This document shows positions 7,293-16,646 of a DNA stretch of 39,537 nucleotides, in pieces. Numbering within the stretch: position 1 is the stretch's first letter; each line of letters starts with the position of its first letter. The translations under genes were made by a program, and so were the position numbers. The DNA is taken from assembly GCA_910587035.1 (NCBI GenBank), contig CAJUMQ010000022.1, positions 1 to 39,537 on the forward strand, in the 5' to 3' direction. This DNA is from an uncultured Desulfovibrio sp. (GTDB taxonomy: Bacteria; Desulfobacterota; Desulfovibrionia; Desulfovibrionales; Desulfovibrionaceae). The notes under the pieces were generated by a model. That model made no database searches, was not told the DNA's origin, and worked only from the letters and a program-made list of their open reading frames with translations.

Positions 7293-10279
7293 TGTTCGAC
7301 TACCTCGTAAATGGCATGGAAAAAGGCGTCCGCGCCTTTTCAGAAGTTTTGGGCGCTCCTGTGTACAGCTATTGCCGCCTTGAAACTGTGGATGAAGACG
7401 CTCTTGTTGCTGATGATGGCAGTCTTGTCAGCGTTCTCAGGCTGGAAGGCTCATTGAAGCATATTGGAGTTCAGGAATATTCCCATCTGATTTCAAGCCT
7501 TACCGAAAAACTGCAATCAACACTGTCAAAGCCCGGCCATGCCATTCAGGTTGTCTTTGAATATGACCCGGAAAGCTCCGCTTCGCGTATTACCGAGATG
7601 TTTCAGCCATCACGCCTTACAGCCCAAAATCTTGGCCTGCAAATTGGGCCACTGCTTGAAGATTGGGGAAATGCCCTGAAAAAATACTGCGCTCTTGAAA
7701 CATGCTGGCTTGTTCTCTGGACAAGGCCGAATGTGCTGCCAGATTCCCTGAAAAAAGCCGCCTTGAAAGAGCGGGATGTTTCCATGCGAAAAACGCCAAA
7801 TTTATTTGGCTGTCAACAAATTTCACGCGCAATCAGGGCGCTCCATGATGCGCATAACGGCCTGTTAACTGGCGTGATTGACGCCTTCAAACAGGTTGAC
7901 CTTGTAGCATGGCAGCTTTCTCCCCATGACGCGGTAAAAGCAATCCGCATGTGCATCGCGCCGGAATTCACTTCTAGCAAATGGGCGCCGCTTTTGCCTG
8001 GGGACAAATTGCCCATGCGCGAAGCTGACCCTGAAATGAGCAAACAAAATTTTCTGCACGGGGCCTTTTATCCAGATTTCAAGAGCCAGCTTTGGCCACA
8101 GGAAGGCCAATTAATCTCAAGAAGCGCAATCCGCATTGGCGAAAGAATTTACGGGCCATTGATAATGACGCTCATGCCGCAGACACCAAAACCTTTTCAG
8201 GAATTTTTCAGGGTGCTGGCAAGGCGGGATGAACAGCGCATACCATACCGCATTTCCTATCTTCTGGAAAATGGCGGCCTTGATATGGGGCTGAAGCCAA
8301 TGCTTTCCTCCATTCTCTCTTTTGCATCCTCTGATAACAAAAGATTTAACCGCGCTCTGGACAATCTGCGCGAACTGGATTTGGAGGGAGTATGCTGTGT
8401 AAAGTTCCGCATCTGTCTTTGCACCTGGGCCGTTGTCGGTAAAAGTGAAGCCGAGGCTCATCTATTATTAAGACGGCGTGTTGCCGAACTTTCCAAAACA
8501 GTCCAGGGTTGGGGCACAACGGATGTAAGCGAGGCTGTTGGCGATCCTTTGATTGGCTATGCCGCCACACTTCCAGCCATGATGCCATCAAGCCCGGCTC
8601 CCATTACAGCCTCGCCATTGCAGGATGCCCTTGGCATGTGGCCCTTGCGTCCGGCTTCACCGTGGAAAGAAGGAAGCCTCCTGTTCAGGACACAGGACGG
8701 CAAGCTCATTCCCTTTGCGCCAAATTCCTCCGAACAGGCCGCATGGATTGACCTTGGCGTTGCGCCTATGGGCGGCGGTAAATCCGTATTTCTTAACGCC
8801 CTGAATTTCGCCTTTGTAACACAGGCCGGTCTTGCGCGTTTGCCCTGGCTTTCCATTATTGACATTGGGCCATCATCTTCCGGGCTTATTACACTTCTGC
8901 GCGAAAATCTGCCGCCAGAGAAAAAGCATCTGGCCGCATATCACCGTCTGCGCATGACGGACAATTTTTCGGTAAATCCATTTGACACGCCATTGGGCAA
9001 CCGTTTCCCGCTTCCGTCTCACAAGGCATTTTTGGTGAATTTCCTCTCCCTTTTAGCCACAGATGTGGAATCCAATACGCCGGAGGGAAAAACGCCCGAC
9101 ATGATTTCAAGAGCCATTGATCTGGCTTATGTAACATTGGCTGACAAGGAAAATGCAAAGCCGAGACTTTACCATGCCAATGTAAATCCAGTCATTCACC
9201 AGCTTCTTTTGTCCGAAAACATCCAGCTGGATAGCCATACGACATGGTGGGAAGTAGTTGACGCGCTTTTCAGGCGCGGTTTTGAGCATGAAGCGATACA
9301 GGCTCAAAGATATGCCGTTCCTGTTCTTGAAGATGTGGCTTCGCAGATTACGCAAAATGCGGGCATTGTCCAAAGCTATTCACAGGAATTGCGGGATAAC
9401 GCCAAACAGGGGCTGCTTGACGCAATCAATGCCTATCCAATCCTGAAACAGCCCACTCAGTTTGACCTGGGGGACGCCCAGATTGTCAGCCTTGACCTTG
9501 ATGAAGTGGCTCCGCGTGGCGGCTCCATTGCGGACAGGCAATCCGCTGTCATGTACATGCTGGCCAGACATGTTCTTGGCTCCAGATTTTTCCTTATGCC
9601 TGATGATGTGAAGCAGATGCCTGAACTTTATCAGGAATATCATGCCGCCCGCATTGAAGCCATCAGGGAAGATCCCAAAAGAATTTGCTACGATGAAGCG
9701 CATCGCGTTACCGGCAACACTTCTGTCGCTGGCCAGCTTCAGGCGGACATGACTACCATTGCGCGTGAATCCCGCAAATGGAATCTCTCAATGGGCCTTT
9801 ATTCCCAATCCATTGAGGACATTCCCAAAATCATCACCGATGAACTGGCCACAACCGTTGTCATTCTCGGCTCAGGAACGGAAAAAAGCATTGCAAGCCT
9901 GACACAGCGTTTTGGCTTGAACGGTTCCTGCTCCCATGCGCTTGGGCGTCTTGGAAAACCCACAAAAGCTGGCTCCAACCTTGTGGCCCTGTTTCGCACA
10001 GGTTCCGGCACATCCCAATTAATCCTTTCCCTGACCATTGGCCCGCAATCCCTTTGGGCATTTTCCACAACCACTGAAGACGTAACCATTCGTAACAGGC
10101 TTTATCAGAGCCTTGGTCCAACTGAGGCATTGCGGAGACTGGCCGCGCGTTTTCCCGGCGGCTCCGCAAAGCCTGAAGTTGAACGCAGACGCCGCTCGGT
10201 TGAGGATGAACAGGATTCTGATGAAGTCATTACCAATGTCATTTACGAAATTATCCATGAAATTGAGGTTCAGCAATGA
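7292..10279 (+). CDS. dotO: DotO/IcmB (TraU-like) VirB4-class ATPase
   Basis: DotO is the large cytoplasmic ATPase that energises assembly and transport. The product is 995 residues, close to IcmB (about 1009), from the ATG at 7292 that overlaps the dotI stop. Walker A is APMGGGKS (K497) and Walker B is the DEAH at about 801-804. The N-terminal half (FDYLVNGMEKGVRAFSEVLG, SLLVSVLRLEGSL-like segments) matches the VirB4/IcmB N-domain. Both halves lack clear membrane helices. An upstream in-frame extension into dotI has no ribosome binding site. Confidence 0.92.
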   Translation: MFDYLVNGMEKGVRAFSEVLGAPVYSYCRLETVDEDALVADDGSLVSVLRLEGSLKHIGVQEYSHLISSLTEKLQSTLSKPGHAIQVVFEYDPESSASRITEMFQPSRLTAQNLGLQIGPLLEDWGNALKKYCALETCWLVLWTRPNVLPDSLKKAALKERDVSMRKTPNLFGCQQISRAIRALHDAHNGLLTGVIDAFKQVDLVAWQLSPHDAVKAIRMCIAPEFTSSKWAPLLPGDKLPMREADPEMSKQNFLHGAFYPDFKSQLWPQEGQLISRSAIRIGERIYGPLIMTLMPQTPKPFQEFFRVLARRDEQRIPYRISYLLENGGLDMGLKPMLSSILSFASSDNKRFNRALDNLRELDLEGVCCVKFRICLCTWAVVGKSEAEAHLLLRRRVAELSKTVQGWGTTDVSEAVGDPLIGYAATLPAMMPSSPAPITASPLQDALGMWPLRPASPWKEGSLLFRTQDGKLIPFAPNSSEQAAWIDLGVAPMGGGKSVFLNALNFAFVTQAGLARLPWLSIIDIGPSSSGLITLLRENLPPEKKHLAAYHRLRMTDNFSVNPFDTPLGNRFPLPSHKAFLVNFLSLLATDVESNTPEGKTPDMISRAIDLAYVTLADKENAKPRLYHANVNPVIHQLLLSENIQLDSHTTWWEVVDALFRRGFEHEAIQAQRYAVPVLEDVASQITQNAGIVQSYSQELRDNAKQGLLDAINAYPILKQPTQFDLGDAQIVSLDLDEVAPRGGSIADRQSAVMYMLARHVLGSRFFLMPDDVKQMPELYQEYHAARIEAIREDPKRICYDEAHRVTGNTSVAGQLQADMTTIARESRKWNLSMGLYSQSIEDIPKIITDELATTVVILGSGTEKSIASLTQRFGLNGSCSHALGRLGKPTKAGSNLVALFRTGSGTSQLILSLTIGPQSLWAFSTTTEDVTIRNRLYQSLGPTEALRRLAARFPGGSAKPEVERRRRSVEDEQDSDEVITNVIYEIIHEIEVQQ

Positions 10280-11376
10280 AAAAGCTCGTTATTTCGGCAA
10301 TGCTTCTTGCTCTGCCAACTTATGCCTGGGGAAGCGGCTGCGACTGCGGCACCATTAACGGCATGATTACCAATGCCAAAATGCAGACCGTTCAGGAAGT
10401 GAATGCCCACACCACAGCCGAGGGCGAAGCCATCCGTTCGGAAATCATTCTGGCCGCGCAAAACATCATCGGCACAATGAAGGCTGAATCGGCAACCATT
10501 GTCCGCGCCATTGTCGCCCTGAAAGAGAGCAATGCGGCGAACATGAAAGGACAGGCCATTGCCGGGCAGACCATGAAATCAGAGGACATGTACGGCAAAG
10601 CCGCTCAGCCTGCCGGATTGTGCGGTTCCACTTCTCTTGGGGCTGGCGTCCAGCTTTCAGCTCAGGCGGCTCGTGAAGTCCAGGGCACAATGCGCGAAAA
10701 GCAGATTGAATATGGAAATACCGCTGGCGCAAAGCCTGTTGAGCATCTGGAGCGGGTTCTAAGCGATGACCATCCCACTGAAAAGGAAACGGTTGACGCC
10801 ATCTTTCCGCTGGACACCACGCTTACGGAAGACCAGGTGGCGCAAGCCCATGAATCGGTCAAGACTCTGGCCAATCCCCGGCCTTTGCCGGTTGTCACTG
10901 ATGAGCAAAAGGAAACTGCCGCTGGTCAGATTTATGCCGCCTCCAGAAAAGTCCATGAAGGCAGGATGGAAACGGTGATGGACGCCCTGAACAGCCATGT
11001 GGCTTTCCATTCGCCCACATTGCCTGATGATGTAACTTCCTGGGCAAAAAATCAGTGGAGCGAGGCTGGCGGGAGCGGGACGCCTCCCGGCCTTGTGAAT
11101 GACAAGCTCTCGGAAGCCGGCTTGCATAAATTGCTTTCACAAATGCGCATTGGCAATCCCAACTGGTTCACTCAAATCAGCGAAGCCACAGATACAGGGC
11201 TTTTGCGTGAAATCGTCATGCTTCAGGCATTTCAGTATGAGGTCGCCAGAAAGAATAATGAACTGCTGGATCGTCTGACTGTCATTGCCTCCCTGGACTA
11301 TCTCACGCGCATGGAAGGCACTACAGGCAAGGAAATGGAAGACCTCTATACGCGTATGGTCGGAGCGCAGCAGTAA
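10276..11376 (+). CDS. Secreted IcmX/TraW-like transfer protein
   Basis: A 366-residue protein with signal peptide MKKLVISAMLLALPTYAWGS, then CDCG and a long helical region rich in Ala, Glu and Gln. It contains few Cys beyond CDCG and LCGS. Position (directly after dotO, before dotA) and type (secreted, helical) fit IcmX of Legionella and TraW of IncI plasmids, but I see no diagnostic motif, so the family is inferred. It is coupled to dotO by an ATGA overlap. A minus-strand toxin-antitoxin cassette directly follows and separates it from dotA. Confidence 0.5.
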   Translation: MKKLVISAMLLALPTYAWGSGCDCGTINGMITNAKMQTVQEVNAHTTAEGEAIRSEIILAAQNIIGTMKAESATIVRAIVALKESNAANMKGQAIAGQTMKSEDMYGKAAQPAGLCGSTSLGAGVQLSAQAAREVQGTMREKQIEYGNTAGAKPVEHLERVLSDDHPTEKETVDAIFPLDTTLTEDQVAQAHESVKTLANPRPLPVVTDEQKETAAGQIYAASRKVHEGRMETVMDALNSHVAFHSPTLPDDVTSWAKNQWSEAGGSGTPPGLVNDKLSEAGLHKLLSQMRIGNPNWFTQISEATDTGLLREIVMLQAFQYEVARKNNELLDRLTVIASLDYLTRMEGTTGKEMEDLYTRMVGAQQ

Positions 11377-11404
11377 AATGAACAGACTGTATATGGATAG
11401 CAGA

Positions 11405-11725
11405 TTAAATATTGAGTTGGCGCATCAAGTCCTCAAAATCTTTTGCATGAAAAACTTCGCCGCGCTCAATTGCGTCAAAGCTTTCAAAAGTTTCCCTGTT
11501 GGGTATTCTATCGCCATATACTTCTTTGAGTGTGGCTCTTATATCGAATGGCGGAACTTTGTCCCCCAGAGTTTTTATCAACATGAGGCGGACAGCTTCG
11601 GGGATGGTAACGCCGTACTCATAAAAAATTTTGTCGGCAGAATCCAGAACATCTGCGGGAATATCAAGCCTTATCTGGATAAACCTGGGTTCACCTTTTT
11701 CTTTTGGAGCAGCTTCTTTTGTCAT
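11405..11725 (-). CDS. RelB/DinJ-type antitoxin, third gene of TA operon 1
   Basis: A 106-residue protein with a ribbon-helix-helix N-terminus (FIQIRLDIPADVLDSADKIF) and the DinJ/RelB-like segment YGVTIPEAVRLMLIKTL. It ends in an acidic tail, as antitoxins do. Its start overlaps the end of the mazF-like gene by 4 bases (ATGA on the minus strand). RelB-family antitoxins normally pair with RelE/YafQ toxins; none is present here, so it is either an orphan or the third partner of a MazF-containing operon. It ends 28 bases from the convergent end of the icmX-like gene. Confidence 0.75.
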   Translation of the reverse strand: MTKEAAPKEKGEPRFIQIRLDIPADVLDSADKIFYEYGVTIPEAVRLMLIKTLGDKVPPFDIRATLKEVYGDRIPNRETFESFDAIERGEVFHAKDFEDLMRQLNI

Positions 11726-12045
11726 AAAAGCCCCAATACTGTTTTAATTGATTCAGACAGCAATGCCATATCTTCGGCTGAAAGTTCGCATATTTTGTTT
11801 GTAAACCGGCTTTTGTCCGCCGCACAAAGCTGGTCGCATACTCCAACAGAAGATGACCCGGCAGATGGCAAAGCGACCACAATCGGCGGTCGTGGTCTGG
11901 CTGAAGTTGAAAGCGGGACTACCACAACAGTCCCCCTGGCTCTGTTCAAGGCATTGACTGTGATTATAACGGCGGGACGAATCTTCTGGATTTCCATACC
12001 CGCCGAGGGATCAAAATTAACCCACCATACTTCACCGCGTTTCAT
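11722..12045 (-). CDS. mazF: MazF/PemK-family toxin, TA operon 1
   Basis: A likely sequence-specific endoribonuclease of the PemK/MazF/CcdB fold. The product is 107 residues from the ATG at 12045 (MKRGEVWWVNFDPSAGMEI, then KIRPAVII and VVVVPLST); longer in-frame ATGs upstream would lie inside the antitoxin gene. The RGEVWWVNFDP and RPAVII motifs are hallmarks of the family. It overlaps the upstream antitoxin by about 14 bases and the downstream RelB-like gene by 4, so all three form one operon. Confidence 0.88.
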   Translation of the reverse strand: MKRGEVWWVNFDPSAGMEIQKIRPAVIITVNALNRARGTVVVVPLSTSARPRPPIVVALPSAGSSSVGVCDQLCAADKSRFTNKICELSAEDMALLSESIKTVLGLL

Positions 12046-12295
12046 CGGCACATTCCTCACAGGCATATTCCTGCCCACGAATGCCATCGGCAATCAGGCC
12101 ATTTCTCCATGCGCCCATTTCCGCGTTGAGGGCAGAATCCTGTTCAACTTCAAGAGCTATTTTGTACAGAGGGTCTTCATCTTCCGGCAAAGCCTCCTCC
12201 ATCAACCGGGCAATAAAAGCGCTTCGCTGTCTGGCCGGAACAGCCTGCTTAAATCTTTCCGCCACTCCATCCGGGATATGAAAAAGCATTTGCAT
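12032..12295 (-). CDS. Antitoxin, first gene of TA operon 1
   Basis: An 87-residue acidic protein with MLFHIPDGVAERFKQAVPARQRSAFIARLMEEAL at the N-terminus, a ribbon-helix-helix-like pattern seen in MazE-type antitoxins of type II systems. The C-terminal half is Asp/Glu-rich, as expected for a toxin-binding tail. AAGGAG lies 8-9 bases upstream of the ATG. An 18-bp perfect palindrome at 12313-12330 sits just ahead and is the obvious autoregulatory operator. Confidence 0.75.
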   Translation of the reverse strand: MQMLFHIPDGVAERFKQAVPARQRSAFIARLMEEALPEDEDPLYKIALEVEQDSALNAEMGAWRNGLIADGIRGQEYACEECADETR

Positions 12296-12312
12296 TGGGT
12301 TTCTCCTTTATC

Positions 12313-12330
12313 AATATCAATATTGATATT
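12313..12330. promoter_or_regulatory. 18-bp palindromic operator of TA operon 1
   Basis: AATATCAATATTGATATT is a perfect palindrome lying 18 bases upstream of the antitoxin start on the minus strand. Type II antitoxins usually bind such sites to repress their own operon. It is also about 40 bases upstream of dotA, so binding could affect rightward expression as well. Confidence 0.7.
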
Positions 12331-12371
12331 TACAGCCAAAGTCAAGATGGGCATTTTTATGAGGTGCAAAC

Positions 12372-14426
12372 ATGGCTTCTGATATTCCCGCCACTTCCGA
12401 AGTTATCCTGCAAACCGATTCCAGCAAGCAGTTTCTGGACACCTTTATTGGCCAGGGCTGGGACAAATGGGGAGACGGGCTTGGCGGAACAAACGCCGCC
12501 GAACTCATGCTTCAGCTTTTTAGCGCATTTAATCTTGTCGCCCTTGCCTGTATTTCGGCCCTGTTCATCTGGGTCATGGCGGTGGCTGTGGCTGGAACGG
12601 CGCATGAGGGACAACCTTTTGGGAAAAGATATTCTTCTCTCTGGATGCCATTGCGTTTTGTGGGAGCTATGGGCGCTCTCGCTCCCATATTTAAAGGATT
12701 GTCGCTGTTTCAGGTGGCGATTCTGGCCTGTATCGGGTTTTCCATCAACCTGGGCAATTATGTCTGGGAACTTGGAGCTGACTATTTCGTTGAGCATGGC
12801 GGCCAGATTACTGTTCAGGCTCCAGACCAGAATGTCACCCAATATTCGGCAATCGCCAATGGTTCGCTGGAATCGCTGACACTCCAATATTACCTGAATG
12901 AAAGGCGCGGGCTTTCAGTTTCACCGGGGGGCGAATGGGATTATTCGTCCAACTGGTTTCAGTCTGGCGGCGATTACACATTTGAATTCAACGGCAATCT
13001 TGGCAGTATTGTCATTGGCTGTGTGGACGAGGGAAACGCCCTTTGCCGAGGCAAGGTGAACGCAGTCGGAAATGCGGTTTCAAACCTGTCTGAACTTGCA
13101 AGCCAGCTTGCCAATCCAGATATTCCGGCTTCGGAAATTGATGCCCAGGCACTGGCCAATGCCGCGAACAGCATAAACCAGACAATCCTCAATGACTTGC
13201 AGAGTTACGCCCAGGATGGGCAGCTTGGCAACAAGCTGAAGGACTTTGAGGAAACCGCCAAGCAGTATGGCTGGTTTGTGGCTGGTTCAGCCTATTGGTC
13301 TATCGCATGGATAAATCAGGAAGTCCGCGAGGCCATGTATTCCGGCATAAGCTATAATCCGCCTGAATACACAAAATCCGAACTGTACGGCATGACGCAT
13401 GGGCTGCATGACTTTGAAGCGGTTCAGGAGCGCGTGGCCAACTATATCAAGACGGCATATGGCTCACGCCGGGGCATTTCCGATGAAACGGCAAGTCCGG
13501 CTGCCACAGATGAAACCCGCGCCCTTGGCGATATTGGCAACTGGCTCAGGGCTACTCTCAACAAGCTGATTGCCGGAAACATCCTGCCCACAGCCATCGA
13601 ATCCATGTCCTCGCAAGACCCGATTATGGCCGTGTCCAATATCGGTGATTACCTGATTGGCTCGGCGTGGGGTCTGGCTGGCGCTCTTGGAGTTGTGGAT
13701 GTTACCCATTCAATGGGCAAGGCCATTCCTTTTCTCGGGAAGGCCGTGCCTAATCTGGACAAGTACATTTCATTTATCCTCTTTTCTGTTTTTCTGCCTC
13801 TTTTGCTCTACGGTCTGGCCCTTGCCTATTATCTGCCAGCAATTCCCTTTATCCGCTGGTTCTCAGCCCTTGTAGGCTGGATCATCATGGTGGTGGAAGC
13901 GCTTGTTGCCGCTCCCCTCTGGCTCTGTGCCCATGCCCTGCCGGATGGCGAAGGGGCGGCTGGCCAGCATGGGAAACGGGGATATTTCCTTCTTCTCGGC
14001 ATTGTCTTGCGTCCGCCATTGATGGTTACAGGCTTTTTTGCCGCTGTCATTCTAATGAATGTGCTTGGCCGGATGCTTGGGGCAAGTTTTGAAATGTTTG
14101 TCGGCGGCACAGCACAGACAAAGATACTTGGTTTGACAGGCACATTCTCCATGCTCGTCATTCTTGGCATTGTGGTCATCATGGCCGCAAACAAATTCTT
14201 CTCCCTTATCCACTATCTGCCGGAACATGTAACCAACTGGATAGGCCAGCAATTCCAGGGCATGGGTGAAAAGGAAGACCAGGCTGGCGTCAAGAATGTT
14301 TTTGTTGGCTCAACCAATGCGGTCAGCTCCGGGGCATCAGGCGCAAGCGACTTGCGCGGCAAGGTTCTGAAGGGTGGCAATAACAACATAACCGCAAATG
14401 TCACGGAAGACAGTTTCAGGAGCTGA
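12372..14426 (+). CDS. dotA: DotA (TraY-like) polytopic membrane protein
   Basis: DotA is a large polytopic inner-membrane protein essential for type IVB transfer; TraY is the IncI counterpart. The 684-residue protein has a hydrophobic N-terminal region (helices at about 50-75, 93-130), a large periplasmic domain (about 140-420), and a C-terminal cluster of helices (about 465-620). Typical segments are LFSAFNLVALACISALFIWV, GINLGNYVW-like SINLGNYVWELGADYF, and FILFSVFLPLLLYGLALAYYLPAIPFI with PLWLCAHALPDGEG. GAGGTG precedes the ATG. It is separated from the icmX-like gene by the TA cassette. Confidence 0.9.
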   Translation: MASDIPATSEVILQTDSSKQFLDTFIGQGWDKWGDGLGGTNAAELMLQLFSAFNLVALACISALFIWVMAVAVAGTAHEGQPFGKRYSSLWMPLRFVGAMGALAPIFKGLSLFQVAILACIGFSINLGNYVWELGADYFVEHGGQITVQAPDQNVTQYSAIANGSLESLTLQYYLNERRGLSVSPGGEWDYSSNWFQSGGDYTFEFNGNLGSIVIGCVDEGNALCRGKVNAVGNAVSNLSELASQLANPDIPASEIDAQALANAANSINQTILNDLQSYAQDGQLGNKLKDFEETAKQYGWFVAGSAYWSIAWINQEVREAMYSGISYNPPEYTKSELYGMTHGLHDFEAVQERVANYIKTAYGSRRGISDETASPAATDETRALGDIGNWLRATLNKLIAGNILPTAIESMSSQDPIMAVSNIGDYLIGSAWGLAGALGVVDVTHSMGKAIPFLGKAVPNLDKYISFILFSVFLPLLLYGLALAYYLPAIPFIRWFSALVGWIIMVVEALVAAPLWLCAHALPDGEGAAGQHGKRGYFLLLGIVLRPPLMVTGFFAAVILMNVLGRMLGASFEMFVGGTAQTKILGLTGTFSMLVILGIVVIMAANKFFSLIHYLPEHVTNWIGQQFQGMGEKEDQAGVKNVFVGSTNAVSSGASGASDLRGKVLKGGNNNITANVTEDSFRS

Positions 14427-14428
14427 TT

Positions 14429-14863
14429 ATGAAAAAACCGCAATCAATCATGTCCATATTTAATACAGCAAAATCAGCCAAAGGCCATATCAGGGATTTG
14501 AAAGAAAGTTTTCGTTCCCGTCTGGCCGCGTTTTCATCAGGCCGAAACAGGGAAAGCCAGCAGGAGCTTGAGGCCGATTTTCTCAATGTTCTGGAAAAAT
14601 GGGGCATCCATTCCAGTGAAAATATTGGCGAGGTTATTTTCTGCCTGCGTCTGAGATTATGGATTTTTACGATTTTGCCCATCGGCTATGGGCTGATTCT
14701 CATTGCAACCCACTCCCTGAATAGCCTGATAATTTTTCTTATGCTCGCCATTCCCTGTCTGTTCGCCATTTTAACCACAGCATGGCGGATTTGGGTTCTT
14801 AAAAACCTTCGCTTCGTGCCGTTCACCCGCTGGATTTTGAGCGGATTCGGATTGCGCGGATAA
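14429..14863 (+). CDS. icmV: IcmV/TraX-like small membrane protein
   Basis: A 144-residue protein with a basic N-terminus and two adjacent membrane helices (about residues 78-95 and 97-117), followed by a basic tail. In Legionella, icmV (about 150 residues, same topology) neighbours dotA and icmX; the same neighbourhood is seen here. The sequence FNTAKSAKGHIRDLKESFRS resembles the IcmV N-terminal region. It starts two bases after dotA, with AGGAG inside the dotA end. The call leans on context and topology. Confidence 0.6.
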   Translation: MKKPQSIMSIFNTAKSAKGHIRDLKESFRSRLAAFSSGRNRESQQELEADFLNVLEKWGIHSSENIGEVIFCLRLRLWIFTILPIGYGLILIATHSLNSLIIFLMLAIPCLFAILTTAWRIWVLKNLRFVPFTRWILSGFGLRG

Positions 14864-14913
14864 GGGGGCCGGGTGTGTCTGTTTTTTGTCTTTCAATTTC
14901 AAGGAGATATTTG

Positions 14914-15378
14914 ATGCACAGGATATTGCCGCTTGTTCTGGTCTGTTTTGTCTTTGCCGGATGTGCCCACAAAACGAAAAATACTCCGCCTGAGCCGGTT
15001 GATTTTGTGGCCCTGACATTGGGACAGGCCGCCGAGGAAGCGCACAGCGATTTGGCCATGCTTGCCCATTTGCGTGGACAAGGCTTGCAGCCGCTTCTTC
15101 CTCCCCCGGACGCAAGACTGGCTGAAAGAATGTCCATTTCATGGACTGGCCCGGCTGAGGGCGCGCTAAAGCAGATTTGCCTGAATGTCGGCTACAGATA
15201 TGTGGAGATGGGAACGCCATCGGCACAGGAAATATCAGTTGTTGTGCATGGCCTTGATAAGACTGCCCAGGAATTGCTGGAAGATATTGCATGGCAAATC
15301 CAGCCACAGGCTGTTTTGCGGCTTGATCCGCTTAATCGCTCCCTCACTCTGGCCAGAACTCAGGGGGCAAACTCATGA
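14914..15378 (+). CDS. dotD: DotD (TraH-like) outer-membrane lipoprotein
   Basis: DotD is a small outer-membrane lipoprotein of the core complex that, with DotC, places DotH in the outer membrane. The product is 154 residues from the ATG at 14914, preceded by AAGGAG. The signal sequence MHRILPLVLVCFVFAGC ends in a lipobox (FAGC). The mature part contains the secretin-N0-like domain (MSISWTGPAEGALKQICLNV, GYRYVEMG, VVVHGLDKTAQELLEDI). Length matches DotD (about 163). Its stop overlaps the dotC start by ATGA. Confidence 0.85.
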   Translation: MHRILPLVLVCFVFAGCAHKTKNTPPEPVDFVALTLGQAAEEAHSDLAMLAHLRGQGLQPLLPPPDARLAERMSISWTGPAEGALKQICLNVGYRYVEMGTPSAQEISVVVHGLDKTAQELLEDIAWQIQPQAVLRLDPLNRSLTLARTQGANS

Positions 15379-16646
15379 ACATCATTCCAGATAAAGAGAT
15401 GGCTAAACCATATAATATTAAGCCATATCCAAAACTTGTGGAACAGCCAAAAAACATTTCCACAAATACTTATCAGGAAGGCTATAAGGAGGGATTCAAG
15501 GATGGATTTGCGTCCGCTGATTTGTCCATTCCAGGCATGGTGCTTTGCGGCATAGGCATTTTGGCCCTGATTATTTCCTGTGTGATGGTAATGCGCCATT
15601 CTTCAAGGGTAGTCGCCATTCTCTGCAAGCGTTTCCAGCTGGAAATTCCCAAAAAAACAACGCAAAAGCTGACAGCCCTGTTTTTGCCTCTTTTCTTTTG
15701 TTCCGCATTGGCAGCTTGCGCCCAAAAAAATGGCGATATGCCTCCATCACCATTGCCTGAAACAGCAATCACGGTTCAATCAGATGGCGTCCTCATAAAT
15801 AAAAATGGCTCTGAAACCATTGATTATGAGCAAACTGAAACTTCTCAATCCATAGTCGTGGAAAAGCCTACGGATAAGGGTGGGGAGCCGCTAAAAAATG
15901 AGCCAGCCGAACTCAAAAATCTGCTTGAAGAAAAAAATGAAAATAAAAAACAGGAAACTGCGGTGAGCCAGATGCGCCCATCGGCCATCAGGGAGGCCGC
16001 TCAGCTTGCCACTTTTCAAAAGGCAATGGCATGGCGTTATGGCCAGCTTGCCAGCCAGACAGAAGAATATGCGAATATTCTGGATACCGCTTTCAATTTC
16101 TCGCCATTGTTGCTTACCCAGGGGCAGGCCCTGATTATGCCGCCAATGCTGGCTAAATCTGGCGCTTCAATGCGGATTGAGGATGGAGATACGGCCACTT
16201 CCGCAAAAGCCACTTATGAGCTGCTAGAGCCTGCCAGATATATTGCTTCAACCCCCACATGGCGCGAGTTTTTGATGGTGGACAATTTCCCACAGGCCGA
16301 GGAGCCAAATCCCGCGCTTTTGCCCAAAACTTCAGAAGAAAGAAAAATCTGGCGCGATGCTGTGCGCGAGGCGTGGCGGGAAGGCATTGAACAGGCAGAT
16401 CAGCTTTATGCTGATAATGTAGCCCGCATGGGCAGGGAATATCGCGGCATAATGCTTTATCACCTGCTTACCGCCCAGCACCTTTTGAGCAAGGTAAACA
16501 CAGCTTCCGCCGATTTGGGACGCCATGCCACAGGCAACAAGCTCAACATCGGCCAGCAGGTCTATCGCATAACAAAGCCTTCGTCATTTATTTTGAATCC
16601 AGGCAAGACACAGGCCAGCAAAAAGGCAAAGAGGAACAGGAAATGA
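15375..16646 (+). CDS. dotC: DotC (TraI-like) lipoprotein with an extra N-terminal membrane segment
   Basis: DotC is an outer-membrane lipoprotein partner of DotD and DotH. The C-terminal 300 residues match the family (QKAMAWRYGQLASQTEEYAN, SPLLLTQGQALIMPPMLAKS, ARYIASTPTWREFL). The oddity is the N-terminus: the coupled ATG at 15375 gives about 70 residues with a membrane helix (52-72) ahead of a second hydrophobic stretch ending in LAAC (Cys115), which looks like the true DotC lipobox. From that Cys the mature length (about 308) equals normal DotC. Internal ATGs at 15585 or 15591 could give a conventional lipoprotein, but no clear ribosome binding site precedes them. Confidence 0.85.
   Translation: MNIIPDKEMAKPYNIKPYPKLVEQPKNISTNTYQEGYKEGFKDGFASADLSIPGMVLCGIGILALIISCVMVMRHSSRVVAILCKRFQLEIPKKTTQKLTALFLPLFFCSALAACAQKNGDMPPSPLPETAITVQSDGVLINKNGSETIDYEQTETSQSIVVEKPTDKGGEPLKNEPAELKNLLEEKNENKKQETAVSQMRPSAIREAAQLATFQKAMAWRYGQLASQTEEYANILDTAFNFSPLLLTQGQALIMPPMLAKSGASMRIEDGDTATSAKATYELLEPARYIASTPTWREFLMVDNFPQAEEPNPALLPKTSEERKIWRDAVREAWREGIEQADQLYADNVARMGREYRGIMLYHLLTAQHLLSKVNTASADLGRHATGNKLNIGQQVYRITKPSSFILNPGKTQASKKAKRNRK

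Noticed and set aside
11285..12382. Plus-strand open frame of 365 codons spanning the first toxin-antitoxin cassette
   Set aside because: It is antisense to three clearly recognisable TA genes with good overlaps and a palindromic operator.
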